Positions 12,556-27,508 of a DNA stretch of 64,000 nucleotides are shown piece after piece. Both the position numbers and the translations under genes were made by a program. Origin of the DNA: Kalmusia sp. IMI 367209 (lineage: Eukaryota > Ascomycota > Dothideomycetes > Pleosporales > Didymosphaeriaceae). The stretch spans positions 1,364,001 to 1,428,000 of the forward strand of contig JAPEUQ010000006.1 in assembly GCA_027946365.1 (NCBI GenBank), given 5' to 3'. The first letter of the stretch is position 1. Every line of letters starts with the position of its first letter. The notes beneath the pieces are model-generated. The model searched no databases and was not told the origin of the DNA. It was given only the letters and a program-made list of their open reading frames with translations.

Positions 12556-14621
12556 ATGCGAAGACCTTTGACAAGACTGAAATGGCGATGGCTCAGGTCG
12601 CCAACCTCGGGCACCCCACTCAGTCTAAAGAACCCACTTTTTGCCTTCTGGAAGGCGCGCTTGGCTAAGGCAAGAAACACACGTAGTCTACCTATGAGCG
12701 CTCGTTTGGCCTTCAATTGCAATGATATCAACGGCGAAAATCAACATGGCTTTCATCCGGCGACGTTTCGCTACGACCGTCTTAATTGGGCTACCGACGA
12801 AATCCGATTGATCAGAATCCTACCAGAGGAGCTGCCCAAAACCGCAGATGAAGACAGCCCAGTCGCTTGCGAGATTATCAGCGTGTCTCTGAATGATAGA
12901 CCGCAATACATCGCGCTCTCATATGCATGGGGCGATACAGCACTCGCATGCCCTTTAACGCTTAATGGCAAGGCTTTCAAGGCGACAGCCAGCCTCGATG
13001 CAGCGCTTCGACAAATCCGTAAGATGCAACTCCAAAGCACGACATTTCAGGATCAACTGTTCTGGATCGATGCTATTTCTATTAACCAAGCAGATGAGAT
13101 CGAGAAGAGTTGGCAGGTGCAAAGGATGAACTCTATCTTTTCAGCGGCACGTTATGCATTGGTATGGTTGGGACCCTCTTCCAGAGACAGCGATAAGGCT
13201 ATGGAGGTCCTTGAGCATGTAGGCTTGAAAGTTGCTTCGGGCTCAGATCCGCTGGACAACGCGACGTTGAGCACTTTCCATCTTCTATCAAGATTGTACA
13301 ATGAATTTTCACCTTCTGTGCGGGATCTTCTCGTGCGGGCGTGGTGGCGGAGAATATGGGTAGTTCAAGAGTTTGCATCCGCTCAGGATGTTGTGTTCCT
13401 TTGTGGAGACGTGCAGCTCTCTTGGCGACCTTGCTTTGCCGCGCTGGAAGCGCTTGAAAAATTTCAAAGAGCACTGGCCGAGAAGGGCTGGAGGGGAAAT
13501 ATTGGCGGTCAAAATTACCAGCAGTTGATGGGAGAGATCAACGGAATCAGCGGGATATTAAGGCTGTTTCGCATACGCCAGGCGCTGAAGCAAAACCAGA
13601 AACGACTTTCTTTATGGGAGCTCTTGACGCTAAAACGCTTTGGCATGCTATCTTCAGATAACAGAGACTTCGTCTATGCACTTACTGGAATCGCTGAGGA
13701 TGCTGGAGCAAAAAACCTTTACCCGGATTACACCAAACACGTGGCAAAGATGTACACCGAGGTTGCAAAGTGCTTCTTAGTGGAGGGTCGATTGCGTACT
13801 TTGTGGTTGTGCTCTCATCCACGTCGTCTCCCGGGACTTCCTTCTTGGGTTCCGGATTGGTCTTCGATGTGGCAGTCAGATCGACGCTACTTCTCTAGCG
13901 ATTCTGGCTATGGCTCCGGCAGTCCCATATGTATGCTCACTCCAGTCCTCTCGTCTATACTTACTAATTGTCATCTTCTTGATCAGTCTCGGCCTCAGGA
14001 ACATCCACTCCAGATGTGAGTTTCAGCTCTAGAAACGACGGTATGATTCTGCACCTAGAAGGCTACCTTATCGACACCGTCAGTGCAACCAAACCGGCCT
14101 TCGACATGGACCAAGTACTCCAGCGCGGTGGCTTTCTGCGTGCACATCTCGCACTACAAGCACGCTTTCGCGCCTTCTGGGAACTCCAACGAGGATGGGG
14201 AAAAGTGTTTCAAACTTGCGTGACGGATCTTGAACCTGTGTGGGGCGCAGATTTGCACTTCAACTACCGTCGCTCGACGCGAAAGATGCGACGTGAGTTG
14301 TATGGTGCGCTCGCCAATGCAACTGACGAATCTGGAGGCTTCGAGGCGTCGTGGAGATTACCTGCTTCCCGGTTGGACATTCTGTATCGACATAATGGTA
14401 GACGGCCCTTCATCACCAAAGAAGGGTATCTGGGACTTGGGCCCAAAGACATGCGAGATGGTGATGTTGTGGTGGTTGTGTTTGGCGCAGAAGTCCCACT
14501 TGTACTAAGGAAAGCGCCCGAGGGTGGCTATGAGCTAGTTGGGGAGGCGTACGTCAATGGGATTATGGATGGCGAGGTTTTGGATATGGGATTAGACAAG
14601 GTGACATTTGATATCCTGTAG
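12556..14621 (+). CDS. HET-domain (heterokaryon incompatibility) protein
   Basis: Two exons, 12556-13930 and 13987-14621, are joined across a 56-bp intron (GTATGC...TCAG) and give 669 residues. The HET domain (PF06985 type) covers roughly residues 105-270 and shows its landmarks: YIALSYAWGD, LFWIDAISINQ, ARYALVWLGP and IWVVQEFASAQ. The C-terminal half (KRFGMLSSDNRDFVYALTGI, LPSWVPDWSS, then GYLGLGPKDMRDGDVVVVVFG) is the usual helical and beta-rich tail of these proteins. HET proteins can trigger cell death when incompatible strains fuse, but most copies in a genome have no tested role. The start is uncertain; Met at 12694 is an alternative. It lies between a housekeeping gene and accessory genes. 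Confidence 0.93.
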
Positions 14622-14769
14622 CTATAAGGTACCCTATGATGATCCTGTACTAATTACAATAATGTAATGTATGTTTGGTCTCCGTCCCAGTTGCTTGTTC
14701 AACGCAACTGTATAGAATAGTGGTACTCGATCAGGATATGATCTTAGTCGTGCCTTCTCTTTCTGTTAA

Positions 14770-15653
14770 CTACAACGTCGCCTCCTCCGGCAACAACCCT
14801 TCCCGCCACCTGAAGGCCGCATGCTCATTCGCCCACCCAAGCAACGCATCATAGTTCACACATTCGTGCTCGCTCCCCTCTCCGGGCCCCGCCCCCGTCT
14901 TTCCCTCTAGCGTCGTATCCGCATTACACATAATCCCCTGCCTCAAATAATTAAAGCAATGCACAGAGTGGTGTGCCACCTCATCCTCCAATCTTACACC
15001 GTCGTATCCTTCTTGAAAGTGCACTGCGAGATAGGATAGGCAGTGCAGTTGGTGAAATACGGTCATCATATAGCCAGGACCGTCATTGTGGCGGTCGATG
15101 GCGATTGTGTAGGGGGTTGGGAGGTCATAGGAATTGATGTCGGGGATTTGGACGTAGCCTCTGCTTGCTGAGTGTAGATATTAGTTTCGATTCATTCCAG
15201 TAGGCAAGGAAAGGAAATCTACCACTTGTGAGTTCGATCCATTTGTGGAGCGCGTGTAGGGTTGTAGTTTTGTTGAAGAACATGTCTTCTGGCATGTAAT
15301 GCGGATTGCTCTGGAACGTATATATTTTACGTGGAACTTTGATACAGATTAGCAAAGCTCAACATGGCATCTAGGTCGTTCTTCTGAACGATTTCTTGTG
15401 GGGATAGCATACGCTGAGGCACTGGAGATTTGCGAATGGACCGTGTCCGCCGAGATTTGGAGAGGAGAACCACAAGTGTTACTATCGCGCACACCATCGC
15501 CAACTCGACAAACAATCGGAGGAAATGTAACGGTTGCCATCGCTTGCTGTGGTGTTCGGTGATAATGTGTTGGTCCTTTTCGCGATCATGACCCGGTAGG
15601 AAAGCCTCTTCCTCTTCCTCAAGGCTTCCTTTCGTTCCCAAAGTAGGTTTCAT
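14770..15653 (-). CDS. UstYa-like DUF3328 membrane protein
   Basis: Three exons (15653-15413, 15336-15223, 15167-14770) with introns of 76 and 55 bp encode 250 residues. An N-terminal cytosolic stretch with an acidic EEEEE run precedes one membrane segment (ELAMVCAIVTLVVLL, about residues 49-65). The lumenal part has KSPVPQLPRKIYTF, DMFFNKTTTLHALHKW and RGYVQI, followed by the two signature motifs of the family, HQLHC and HSVHCFNYLRQ. DUF3328/UstYa proteins are oxidases of fungal RiPP and other secondary-metabolite pathways (ustiloxin, cyclochlorotine). Many members are orphans, and here no precursor peptide, peptidase or transporter is recognisable beside it. The first intron ends at CAAAG, a slightly weak acceptor chosen because it joins the conserved VP-PRK-YTF segment in frame. 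Confidence 0.88.
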
Positions 15654-17172
15654 GGTGGAGTGGAGCTACGATCACCTTTGAGACTGCAAGAAATCGATGC
15701 GACTTTATTAGGCTGAAAGGGTTGGCGTATAAGGGACGTATCTAACTACATAAAGCCAGCGGCAACGGGAGTCAAGGTAGTTTAAATTGATTTTCTTGTA
15801 CTAAAGCCGCTAACTCATACACTGCAGCGTAGGGCGATGTTCTCTAAATAGTTAGTGCGCGCGTGAATCATGTAAGCCTTGAAGAGAAGGGCTGTACAAG
15901 GCCTCAGGAAAAAAGAGCACGCGTTTTGACTCACTCGATGAATCCTAGGGGGATGAAGGCACTGTTCATTTGGAGGCGAATGACATTGAGTAAGCTTTCT
16001 CGATGAGGTTAGCCTATTAATATATCTGTGGTGATCGTGCTGTGTGGGATATCTAATCGGCTAAATTCGGTCAGCGTGCTGTGAAGAGTACATCTTGGGA
16101 GTTCACCAAGTTCATAACGAAACACGTTTGACACGTAAGTAGTAGTTGTTTTATTTTTATGTTCCTTGCATAGAAGTGCGGCAAGCTATGTGCGTCAACA
16201 AGCACATCAACTTCAAATTTCTTCAAGCTTTCATCCTTTCAAACGGAACACGAGCTCAAGCGACGCAAACGGGTTATGACATATTTTGCGGAGAGCTCAA
16301 CTTGAGTTGGAACACAGTTCGGATTCTGAATGGAAGCACGGTCTCGATCATCTGATCGAAAAGACGTGATTTTTAAATGGGAACATATTCTGAGATGTAG
16401 CAGTAGGATTCAATATTACCCGATATCACAAGAGAGCATTTGTGTAATTCTTTTTGGTTGATAATTGAACATGCGGAGCTTCGTGGAAGATGATCGAGGA
16501 AGATGACACCACTGAGGAAAAATTGACGTGCTTCCAGGATCGACGTACTACGTTTTTAGGTTATCATTCCTAGGTCAACGTATACTACCTTCCTGCCTCC
16601 CTTCGAGGACACAATACCAGATCAGCACAAGTTCTGTTAGGGAAAGAGGTGGAGATTTCCGGTTCACGGGGAATATCGAAAGAACAACTGAGGGACCACC
16701 ACTCTAACTTCCAACTTCCACGAGATATCTCCGAGCTGATTGACATTGCTCATGTGCCACTACCGGCGCCTTCCCCAGACTTCGGCACCTGTCGCCCAGT
16801 GTTCGGTAGTAGCGAAGCACTCAACATTTGCCTCCCCGGATCTTGGCGCGTCGAAACAGCAAGCTTATTCGAAAATACCCGGTAGCTTGGCTCTATCTTG
16901 GCGGTTACATGCCTAATTGCACATATTTGGATAGGTAACGATGGAAGCGAATGGAGAGCAGGCAATCTTACGATTTGATATACGAATAAGACAGCCAAGT
17001 GTAAGTGAATGGAGATAGAATTTCCTCCAATGGCAGAAAGGTATTGCGAGAAACTCTATGTTCGGCAGCGTTAGGAAGGGGGTATAAAGACGACAAGACC
17101 ATGGCATTTTCACGAACGGTCCTCGATATCATTCACAAGTATCCAGAAAGGCTTCCGTGCGATACAGTCACC
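15654..17172. other. 1.5-kb intergenic region
   Basis: The stretch is AT-rich and contains no open frame with a recognisable domain. It serves as the divergent upstream region of the UstYa-like gene (minus) and the LPMO gene (plus). A GGTATAAA TATA-like element occurs at about 17081-17088, some 85 bp before the LPMO start. Confidence 0.5.
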
Positions 17173-18021
17173 ATGAAGACCCTCGGGATAGCAGCTCTAC
17201 TCGCTGTCTCTGCGCCCCTCACTCAAGCCCACTACATTTTCAACCGACTCATTGTCAATGGTGCTTCTATTGGAGGCGAGTACGCATACACTCGCAAGAA
17301 CTCCAACTCCTACAACCCCGCCTTTACCAATGAGCTCATGAACTCGAACGATCTGCGCTGCAACAAGGGGGCCAAGGCTGGGTCTACTGCTACGTACACT
17401 GTGAAAGCTGGGGACAAGCTTGGCTTCAAGCTCTTTAACAACGAATTCATCGAGCACCCTGGCCCAGGGTTCGTTTATATCTCCAAGGCGCCCGAGACAG
17501 GCGTCAAGGACTACGACGGCAGCGGCGACTGGGTCAAGGTGTACGAAACTGCACTGTGCGGGAGCAACCCAGGCACAGACAACAACTGGTGCAGCTGGCA
17601 GAAGGATCGCTTGGAATGGACCATCCAGAAGAACATTCCTCCTGGTGAATGTAAGTAATCGTGCGGTGCGAAGTGGGTGGATCTCCGACCAACTCGGTTT
17701 CGGAAAACTCTTCCAACCTTTGAGCTCGCTGAGACACCTAAGTATCCATCCCTACATTTATAAGTCGTACTAACCTCGTACCTCTATACAGACCTCGTGC
17801 GAGTCGAACACATTGGTCTTCACGAAGCTCATCAGGGCAAGGCCCAGTTCTACATCGAGTGCTACCAACTTAAGATCGAAGGAGCTGGAGGTGGCACACC
17901 AGGACCACTGAACAAGATTCCCGGAATCTACAAAGCGAACGACCCCGGTATTGCATTCAACAAGTGGAACAACCCCAAGTCCTATGTTATCCCTGGTCCG
18001 GCGGTATGGAACGGGAACTAA
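17173..18021 (+). CDS. Secreted AA9 lytic polysaccharide monooxygenase
   Basis: Two exons (17173-17650, 17792-18021) around a 141-bp intron with a GTACTAACC branch site give 235 residues. The first 19 residues are a signal peptide ending LTQA; the mature protein starts with His20, the obligatory first ligand of the copper histidine brace. The second His lies in EHPGPGFVYI, and HEAHQGKAQFYIEC carries the second-sphere His, Gln and the axial Tyr. There is no cellulose-binding module. AA9 enzymes oxidatively cleave cellulose or related glucans outside the cell. An upstream in-frame ATG at 17005 was rejected because it would bury the signal peptide. Confidence 0.95.
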
Positions 18022-18354
18022 GGGAAATGAGAGAAGCCTGAATGGCATTGGGCTAGTCATTCGAATGGTTACGGGCACGATGTTAGTCAGATGTAATAGA
18101 AATGATAGCAGTTTAAAGGACTTCTCCGTCAAGGGTAGCATCGCGATGTATGATCACTGGTAAAAATAAGTTGTGAAACTACCTAAATTTCTGATGCAGC
18201 ATAGGAATGTAAAAACGCCAACATATGCGAAACAAATAGTGACCCAATGCATCGTTACAACGAAGTCATTGCTTACGCACATATACCCGTGCTTAAAAGC
18301 ACAGATTATGTATGCGTCCAATTCTAAAGCACTTCTACAAGATGCTAACAACTT
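18022..18354. other. Convergent 3' intergenic region
   Basis: This is the space between the stop codons of the LPMO gene (plus) and the FAD/GcvT gene (minus). It is AT-rich with no open frame of note, and probably holds both polyadenylation regions. Confidence 0.5.
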
Positions 18355-20997
<2,643 letters not shown>

Positions 20998-21618
20998 TCA
21001 GGTGAAAGCTTTACCCTCAATAGTTTACCAAAGCAAAGCCGAAGGGAAGCGCACGGAGCCCCGCAGCAGCTCGTTCGATGGATGGGGAGAGTAGATTCCC
21101 GCCATGATTCTTTTTACCAAAAGTGGACTAGCGTTGACTGTTACACTCCGTGTGCGGAGCTCGCACGTCGTGTTCCACCATCGAGGCAACACCATCACGA
21201 TAACATTGATTTCGTGTCCCAACATCCAAGAACTAAGCATCATTCATATGACTATGTTGCATCAACTCCTACGATCGTCAGCATAGGCGCGACTCATCAC
21301 TGTATCCAGATCAAGCTTTCGCACTTCCTACCTTAGGAGCTCAAGTAACAACCCAAGTGCTATAACCATGATCTCAGGTTCACACAGGTGCGGGATGATG
21401 GCGATAGAGTCATAGCATGTCCGCTGCGGTACGTCCTCAGGTCACAAAATATAACTCACTACTACCCAAGTGGTTACTCAAATGTCCGGCTGAAAGTATG
21501 CTGGAGATGATAAAAGACTTATGGGTCGATCCCGAAGGATGAAGGTATACATAGTAATGCAGTTTACTCAACAGTGTAAGTTCATAATGGTTCACGACGC
21601 TAGCGCTGATTGGCGGCA

Positions 21619-21652
21619 GCACAACGATAGCACAACGATAGCACAACGATAG
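21619..21652. repeat. Three-copy 11-bp tandem repeat
   Basis: The unit GCACAACGATA is repeated three times exactly, head to tail. It lies about 1.2 kb upstream of the Rieske gene. It may be a simple replication slippage product. Confidence 0.9.
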
Positions 21653-22684
21653 AAGTATTATCTCAAGGTTTGATCGTCCGCCGGCTTGGGAAACAGGGCA
21701 CCGCATCCTCCAGCACTCTATCCTGATGAGGGGTCGCTATCGTAGCTACGGCCACGGTTACGGTGATAATCAACGCTGTTGGTAGTACATTACTGCCCTG
21801 TCGATTTAACTGGTACGATGGGTCTAGCTGCAATGAAGCATTTCTCTAGACATGCTCGCCATCGTACCGAGGGAGTCCGAATGAATATGCGTATTACTTT
21901 GCAGCCAAGTTATCATAACGAAGATGCGGATGTGCGCCAACATCGTCGAAATTCCCACCCTGGGCATACTTCTCTGCCAAATTTCTCTCAATGGTACAGC
22001 ATGAGCACATGACGTTTCCATGTGAGGGGCATGTTCGCAATTTGGTCACAACATCAACCAACTCGGGGTACTCTTTGTCGACTAGACGAGCGCTCTGAGA
22101 CCAACGCAACTGTTACGCACTATCGGCTCGCCAATAACGTGCCAGTACCCAGCCACGCGACACAACTTGCTTCAAGAGGAGACTACGGGCGTGCATTAAT
22201 CAGAGGCACAGCACCATGTGTGACAGCTTCCTAACGACCGAGTCGGAAGTCATGGATGTGCTATTGTATCTCTTGGGCACGGAACCATGGCTCCGTTATC
22301 ATCGATGAAACAACGTAACAAGATACGGCAGATGCTGGCACCTTTCATAGCATGTCAACTGATTTGCATGTGCGATGGACGTTGGTGGCGGTTTAGCTCC
22401 TCTTCTGATAGTCACAGATAATGTGGAGTCAGGGTCTAGAAGATGGATGAGATTTCCGTTTTAGGCATGACCTAGTCAACCTCCCGGTGGAGTTTGACTA
22501 TTTTCGGTCGTGGATATTACGATTGCCTAAGAAACATGGATAAGCGAATGGAATAGATACCCCTATGGGGCGCAGTGTTATGGTGTTATGATGTTCAGCT
22601 GGAAATGCAGACGTGAATTGGGGAGCTGCACCAGGCAAATGAGGAGTCATCACGATCCCCTTACCACGACATAGCTACGTCGTA

Positions 22685-22719
22685 CTTATCACGCTTATCA
22701 AGGCCTCCTAAGTCTTATC
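22685..22719 (-). promoter_or_regulatory. Cluster of three GATAAG motifs
   Basis: CTTATC (GATAAG on the other strand) occurs at 22685-22690, 22694-22699 and 22714-22719, about 105-140 bp before the Rieske gene's ATG. Fungal AreA/NIT2 GATA factors recognise HGATAR and activate genes for use of secondary nitrogen sources. Three full matches within 35 bp are more than expected by chance, which fits nitrogen-controlled betaine catabolism. Binding is inferred. Confidence 0.5.
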
Positions 22720-22824
22720 TTCTTATAAGAAGGCTCTCTAGACACCGCCAGACCACCGACTCATTCTCGAGGGTCACTTCTCAACCACTTTACCTTCGAA
22801 ATCACTAGAAACTCTTTCATCACA

Positions 22825-24112
22825 ATGGCACCTGCTATTCTCAACTACCTTGGCTTTAGTGGCAAGCCCACGGCTCCCGCTGAGAAGGAATCGGTGCGTG
22901 CTCTGCCGGCGAACTGGTATACTTCCACGGACATGTACGAGCTCGAGCGCCGCGCCATCTTCTCGCGCAAGTGGCTCATCGTCACTCATTCTCTTCGCCT
23001 CAAGAATGCAGGCGACTTTCTTCGCTATCAGATCGCTGGGTTTGATTTCGTCATCTCCCGTGACCGAAGCGGCAGCATCACCGCCTTCCACAATGTCTGC
23101 AGGCACCGTGCCTACCCCGTGATCGAGCAGGACAACGGCACTGCCAAGATCTTCTCGTGCCGATACCATGGTTGGTCCTATGGCCTCAACGGCAAGCTTG
23201 CCAAGGCTCCGGGCTACCAAGACATCCCAGGCTTCGACAAGAAGGAGAACGGTCTGTTCCCCATTCATGTCCGCATTGACGTTAATGGCTTCGTCTGGGT
23301 CAACCTAGATGCTCAGTCAGAGCCAGAGATTCCGTGGGAGCAAGATTTCGATGGTGTTGATCAGCAGGATCGTTTCAAGCATTTCGATTTCAGCAACTAC
23401 GACTTCGATCATGTGTGGAACATCGAGGCTGAATACAACTGGAAGATCGCTGCTGACAACTATAACGAATGCTACCATTGCGCGACCACTCACCCTGATA
23501 TCCCGGCTCTCGCTAACCTCGAGTCGTACGATGTGTATCCTAAGGATGCCCATATCGATCATGACGCAGCTGCTTCCGAAGAGCAAAAAGCCACCGGCAT
23601 GCACATTGCGAGCACGTACTACTGGCCTTACGCCTCCATGACTGTCACGTAAGTAATTCCAACGTCCTTCGGTAACGTTCCATCTAACCAGCAATAGCCC
23701 ACATTTCTTCTTCATGCAAAAGTTCATGCCCACCAGCCCAACTACTACGAACGTCTATTACGAGGTCTACCGCAACCGTCACTCCTCAGAGGAGGACTTC
23801 CAGCGCATCAATGAAATGTACAAGCGCATCATGAGCGAGGACAAGGGCCTCTGCAATCTTGCACAAAAGAATCTCAACGCTGGTGTCTTCGTTAACGGCG
23901 AGCTTCATCCACACATGGAGAAGGGCCCGCTCTACTTCCAGAAGTTGTGTCGCGAGACCGTTGTTGACTGGCACAAGCGCGAAAAGGTTGCAAAGCAGGA
24001 GCTCTGGCCCGCTCGCCAGAAGCTGCCTAGCAGCGCCGACGTCGCCAACGAGGACGTCGACTTTTGCAATGGCCTCTCATGTTCGACGAGTAATGAGGCT
24101 TTGGTATGGTAA
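22825..24112 (+). CDS. Rieske non-haem iron N-demethylase, alpha subunit type
   Basis: Two exons (22825-23648, 23698-24112) with a 49-bp intron encode 412 residues. The Rieske [2Fe-2S] ligands are Cys92-X-His94 and Cys112-X2-His115 (NVCRHRAYPV, SCRYHGWSYG). The catalytic mononuclear iron site appears in DNYNECYHCATTHPD, with His218 and His223. The acidic third ligand probably lies in the C-terminal EDVDFCNGLS. The family includes choline monooxygenase, glycine betaine monooxygenase and stachydrine demethylase. With a dimethylglycine oxidase-like gene as divergent neighbour, demethylation of glycine betaine or another betaine is the best guess. A separate ferredoxin reductase would be required and is not in this window. 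The substrate is inferred. Confidence 0.92.
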
Positions 24113-25720
24113 ATCTGTTCTCAGGCCTGTTTTGGGATATGTTGTCGGACACGATGGCCTATCTAGGTCCATCATAGCGTTTATGATTTTTATTCTTCTT
24201 TTATCACAGGCACGATAAAATTGGTCATAGCGAGGCGTTGGCGTTGGTAAAGGCTTAGGAGTGCCTTATGTCTTGGTATTTTTCTTTGACTGTCGTTTTC
24301 ACTTGACACTCAATAGACTAATTTCACTTGGTTAATTCTCACTGGCGCATGATCCGGAAATATCTATACATGATAAATGCGTATACCGCCCACATCAGGG
24401 GACTTCTTAAGATCGCTACTGAGATCCTAATTTGGATAAAACTCCCCTTTGATATGGCTAGTCACAACGAGGCTTAGCGTTCTGTCCAATAGCTATCCTC
24501 GAGAGGGGCTCATCTTAATTGTATTCTAAAATGTTCATGTCAACTGCTGCATCGGTCACAAATGGAGGGGCCCTTAACTAAGAGCATGGTCATAGACAAT
24601 AGCCACCGTGCAAGCGGCTGTGATTCTTCAATAAAATCGCTACACGAGCCCCCTCCTACCTCCCATCCAGGCGTCTAATCTAATACTAGTCGCTACATTC
24701 ATCACTCAATTGAAATATTCCCACTGTCTCGTTCCTATATGTGCTAAAACCTCCTGGTAAGAAGCCTACGAGAGGGCTGTCATGACGGAGCAGAGGACCT
24801 GGGCGTTGCTTTTGGAGAAGAGATCGAAAAAAGGGAACAGAAACCAGCAAAGTGGTAGAGCGACTTGGCTTGCTAGTATTTCGCAAGATCAAGAGTATCT
24901 GGACAGCGTGACGTGTACCACGTTCTATCATCAATCCCGCGGCGTTCTTTTTGTAGGAGATATGCTAAGCAAAACATTGAACTTCATAAAGGTATCAAGA
25001 TAGCCTAGGCCAGGAGCAAAGGGAGGGAGAAAGGGTGAATTCGAGGGGGGAAGCTAAAATGGAAGTCTGCTTGTAGGAGGGAGCCATTGTTTGTTCTATA
25101 TGAAGACATGTGGTGCTGGATGCACCATGATTTGTTGAAATGGCGATGTGCAAAAGACATACGCCCCATGGAGGTGCAGCTGCAGTGGATTATGGAACAA
25201 CCTCAAATAGTACAAGGGGGTTTGTACTACATGACCTACCATAGAGTAGTAGAGTAGAGTAGAGCTGAGCTCTCTGTCAAGAAGGTCATATAGTAGGGAT
25301 GGTATATAACGTATAATTCGACATCTGATGTGGTACGGTGTGTAGATACTTTACATTCTCTTCATGTCCTTGGTAGCGTTTAGATTAAGTACTTACAAAT
25401 GCTGGCCAATACGCACGTCACCTTAGAATGAAAAACGCATGAGAAATCCCAATGTATCCGCTCGTTCCTAAACCCATTTATTAGGCCTATGCTCCTAGCG
25501 GACAGCAAGAGGCCATGAAAATGTAGTTAGAAGCAAAAAGAAGTCGTAGCCGAAGAAGAAGCAACTGCAGGAAAAGTACATCTAACCCAAGACCATATAG
25601 GCCTTCTCCCATGCCTACTCCCATCATGTTCCATATCAGAGGCATGGTCGTATCCTAGTGACCTATCGAATATGGGTACACCGGTCTCCCCCATCGCCCG
25701 AAGTGAGTCTTTGCAGTTTC
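24113..25720. other. 1.6-kb intergenic region, no supported gene
   Basis: This lies between the 3' ends of the Rieske gene and the CK2-beta gene, so the genes are convergent. Only short domain-free frames are present. A GAGTA-type simple repeat occurs at about 25242-25266. Confidence 0.5.
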
Positions 25721-26826
25721 CTAATCCGCAACAGTACCCACGCCATTCGTATCCATGGGACTTCCGCCCCCGTTCCCTTGTCCATTGGTTCGTTTCCTCC
25801 TCCCCACGATCTTCTTCCTGCTGTCCACCACTTTGCCCTCTGCCACATCGACCATGTTAAGATCATCGTCATGTGGTCGATCTGCATCGTCGGGAGGATT
25901 TTCCCAGTACCGCCTCGTCTCATCCAACTCTGTAACATCCGCCGGCTTCATCCTCAGCCATTTCATCCTCGGCCCCGACTTCGCCCTCTCGCTCACTCTG
26001 AATCCATATATACGAGGTTCGTAGATATTACCCGCGCCAATTCCGGGTGCTAAGTTGTGCGGTGCAACGCCGTTTATGGAAGTGACATTGGCGGGAGTAG
26101 TGTTGTTGCTGTTGCGGCCTTTCGCGTCTGCTGTTGCTGCTTGTATCTGTAGGAGGGCATCTGCGGCACTAGCAGAGTTGTTACGGATGCCGCTTCCAAT
26201 GTCGAGATCTGTAAATGTCATGAAAAAGAGAGAGGGAAAAGTCGTGCCAAAAAAAGCGCCATCAACTGTCTGGAAACGGGAGTTGGGTGGCGTGTAAACA
26301 TCAAGGCAGGATGGGCAGAATAGCTTGACTGTTTCATGACCGGGACTATCGTTTAGACCGACAGGCAGCACTTTGCATGACAGGCAGTGTACTCGTGGGC
26401 ACGTGCCAAAGTGTTGTAACTCGTACTTTTCCGCCATCTGTTGGATGCCGGGTCGCGAGGTGATGTAGCGCTGGTGTATCAGACCGTAGAGCAGCTCTGC
26501 AGAGCTTTCTATCACGCTGAGATCGGAAGCTATCCGGAGGTGTCTTCTGTCGCTGGCCCTTCTGTATGCTGTCGGCCTCTCATCGCCTAGTATCTCATCG
26601 TCTTCTTCGTCCTCCTCTTCTTCCTCTTCCTCGTCATCATCGTCCTCGGGCTCCACGTCTAGTATCATTTCCAACGCTTCCTGTACATGGGCACCTGCGA
26701 CTGCAGGCCTGTGAGGTTGAAGTCATCTTCTATGAAGTCCTCAGATACCTCAGCAAAGTATTCATGGCCAAGTAGCCCGCAGAAGGACGATATCCACGAC
26801 TCGGTGACCTGTGACGACGACGACAT
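25721..26826 (-). pseudogene. CKB1: Casein kinase II regulatory subunit beta, one frameshift
   Basis: The protein is unmistakable CK2-beta: N-terminal [21 protein letters not shown], then [12 protein letters not shown], an acidic loop (EPEDDDDEEEEEEEDEEDDE), LIHQRYITSRPG, the zinc finger CPRVHCLSCKVLPVG with the partner pair LFCPSCLDVY, and the C-terminal YGFRVSE. CK2-beta dimerises and docks catalytic subunits of this constitutive Ser/Thr kinase. ATG is at 26826. The frame is lost at about 26680-26681, where the VPMYR codon run has one G too few before EALEMILD; beyond this point the second frame is open for 318 codons. No GT-AG intron can restore the frame without removing conserved residues. 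A functional copy would be about 368 residues. Since the rest is perfectly preserved, a one-base sequencing or assembly error is more likely than true loss of the gene. Confidence 0.85.
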
Positions 26827-27508
26827 GGTGTAGGTAGGTGCTCGTCAATAAGGCGTCTCTGTCTGCCTCGCGCAGAGGGCAATTGTAGTACGGAGTACCG
26901 ATCGTGCGGCTGCGAGGGCCGATACGGGCGGCCTCAGAGTCGAGGGTTCGAACTGAGGGTGGCTTGGACCTTGGAGGGGTCGAAAATAGGGAATGTGGGG
27001 GGAGCTGCGATAGCGCCCAGTCGCGCGACGTGAGGTTCGATGGCTTTGGCGCGCGTGTATCTCACTATTGGGTCATTGAGTCGCGACTGCAAGCCTTTAC
27101 TCAGGAACGAGTGCGTTGCCGGGCGTGCAGGAGAGTCGCTTCGTGGGTTGTGCAGGAGCAGCCGAGGGAAGAGGTTGAGGGAAGGATGGCGAGCTAGTGA
27201 TAGTGATAAGCGCGACGCGGCTATGCTATATTTCACTGTTGATTCCAAACCGATTCAGCAGTCTCTGGCGCGGTCACTGGCATGTTTTGCGGCGTCGGGT
27301 GTTTCTTGTAGTGAGGTTGTCGAAAGTCTTGGCCAGATCCAGCCCCGCGGTCATGCGCACGTGATCTATGTTGGTCGATGCAGGTGCAGATGCAATGTGC
27401 AGGTTACTTAGTTACAGCTGTAGTACAGTACCGGCCTTCATTTCACTCATAGTCGGATTGCATAAGATTACAGCTTCGTACAAGGCCACAGAGCTCCGTC
27501 CCAGCTTA
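26827..27508. other. Upstream region of CK2-beta gene
   Basis: This 680-bp stretch separates the CK2-beta start from the stop of the Zn2Cys6 gene. Small frames on both strands show no domain. It should hold the CK2-beta promoter and the regulator's 3' flank. Confidence 0.45.

Noticed and set aside
26680..26700. Tiny intron (CAG/GTGCCC...ACAG) to repair the CK2-beta frame
   Set aside because: About 15 bp is too short to splice, and it would remove the conserved VPMY residues.
26935..26965. Possible tRNA B-box-like GGTTCGAACTG
   Set aside because: No matching A box, acceptor stem or anticodon arm could be folded around it.
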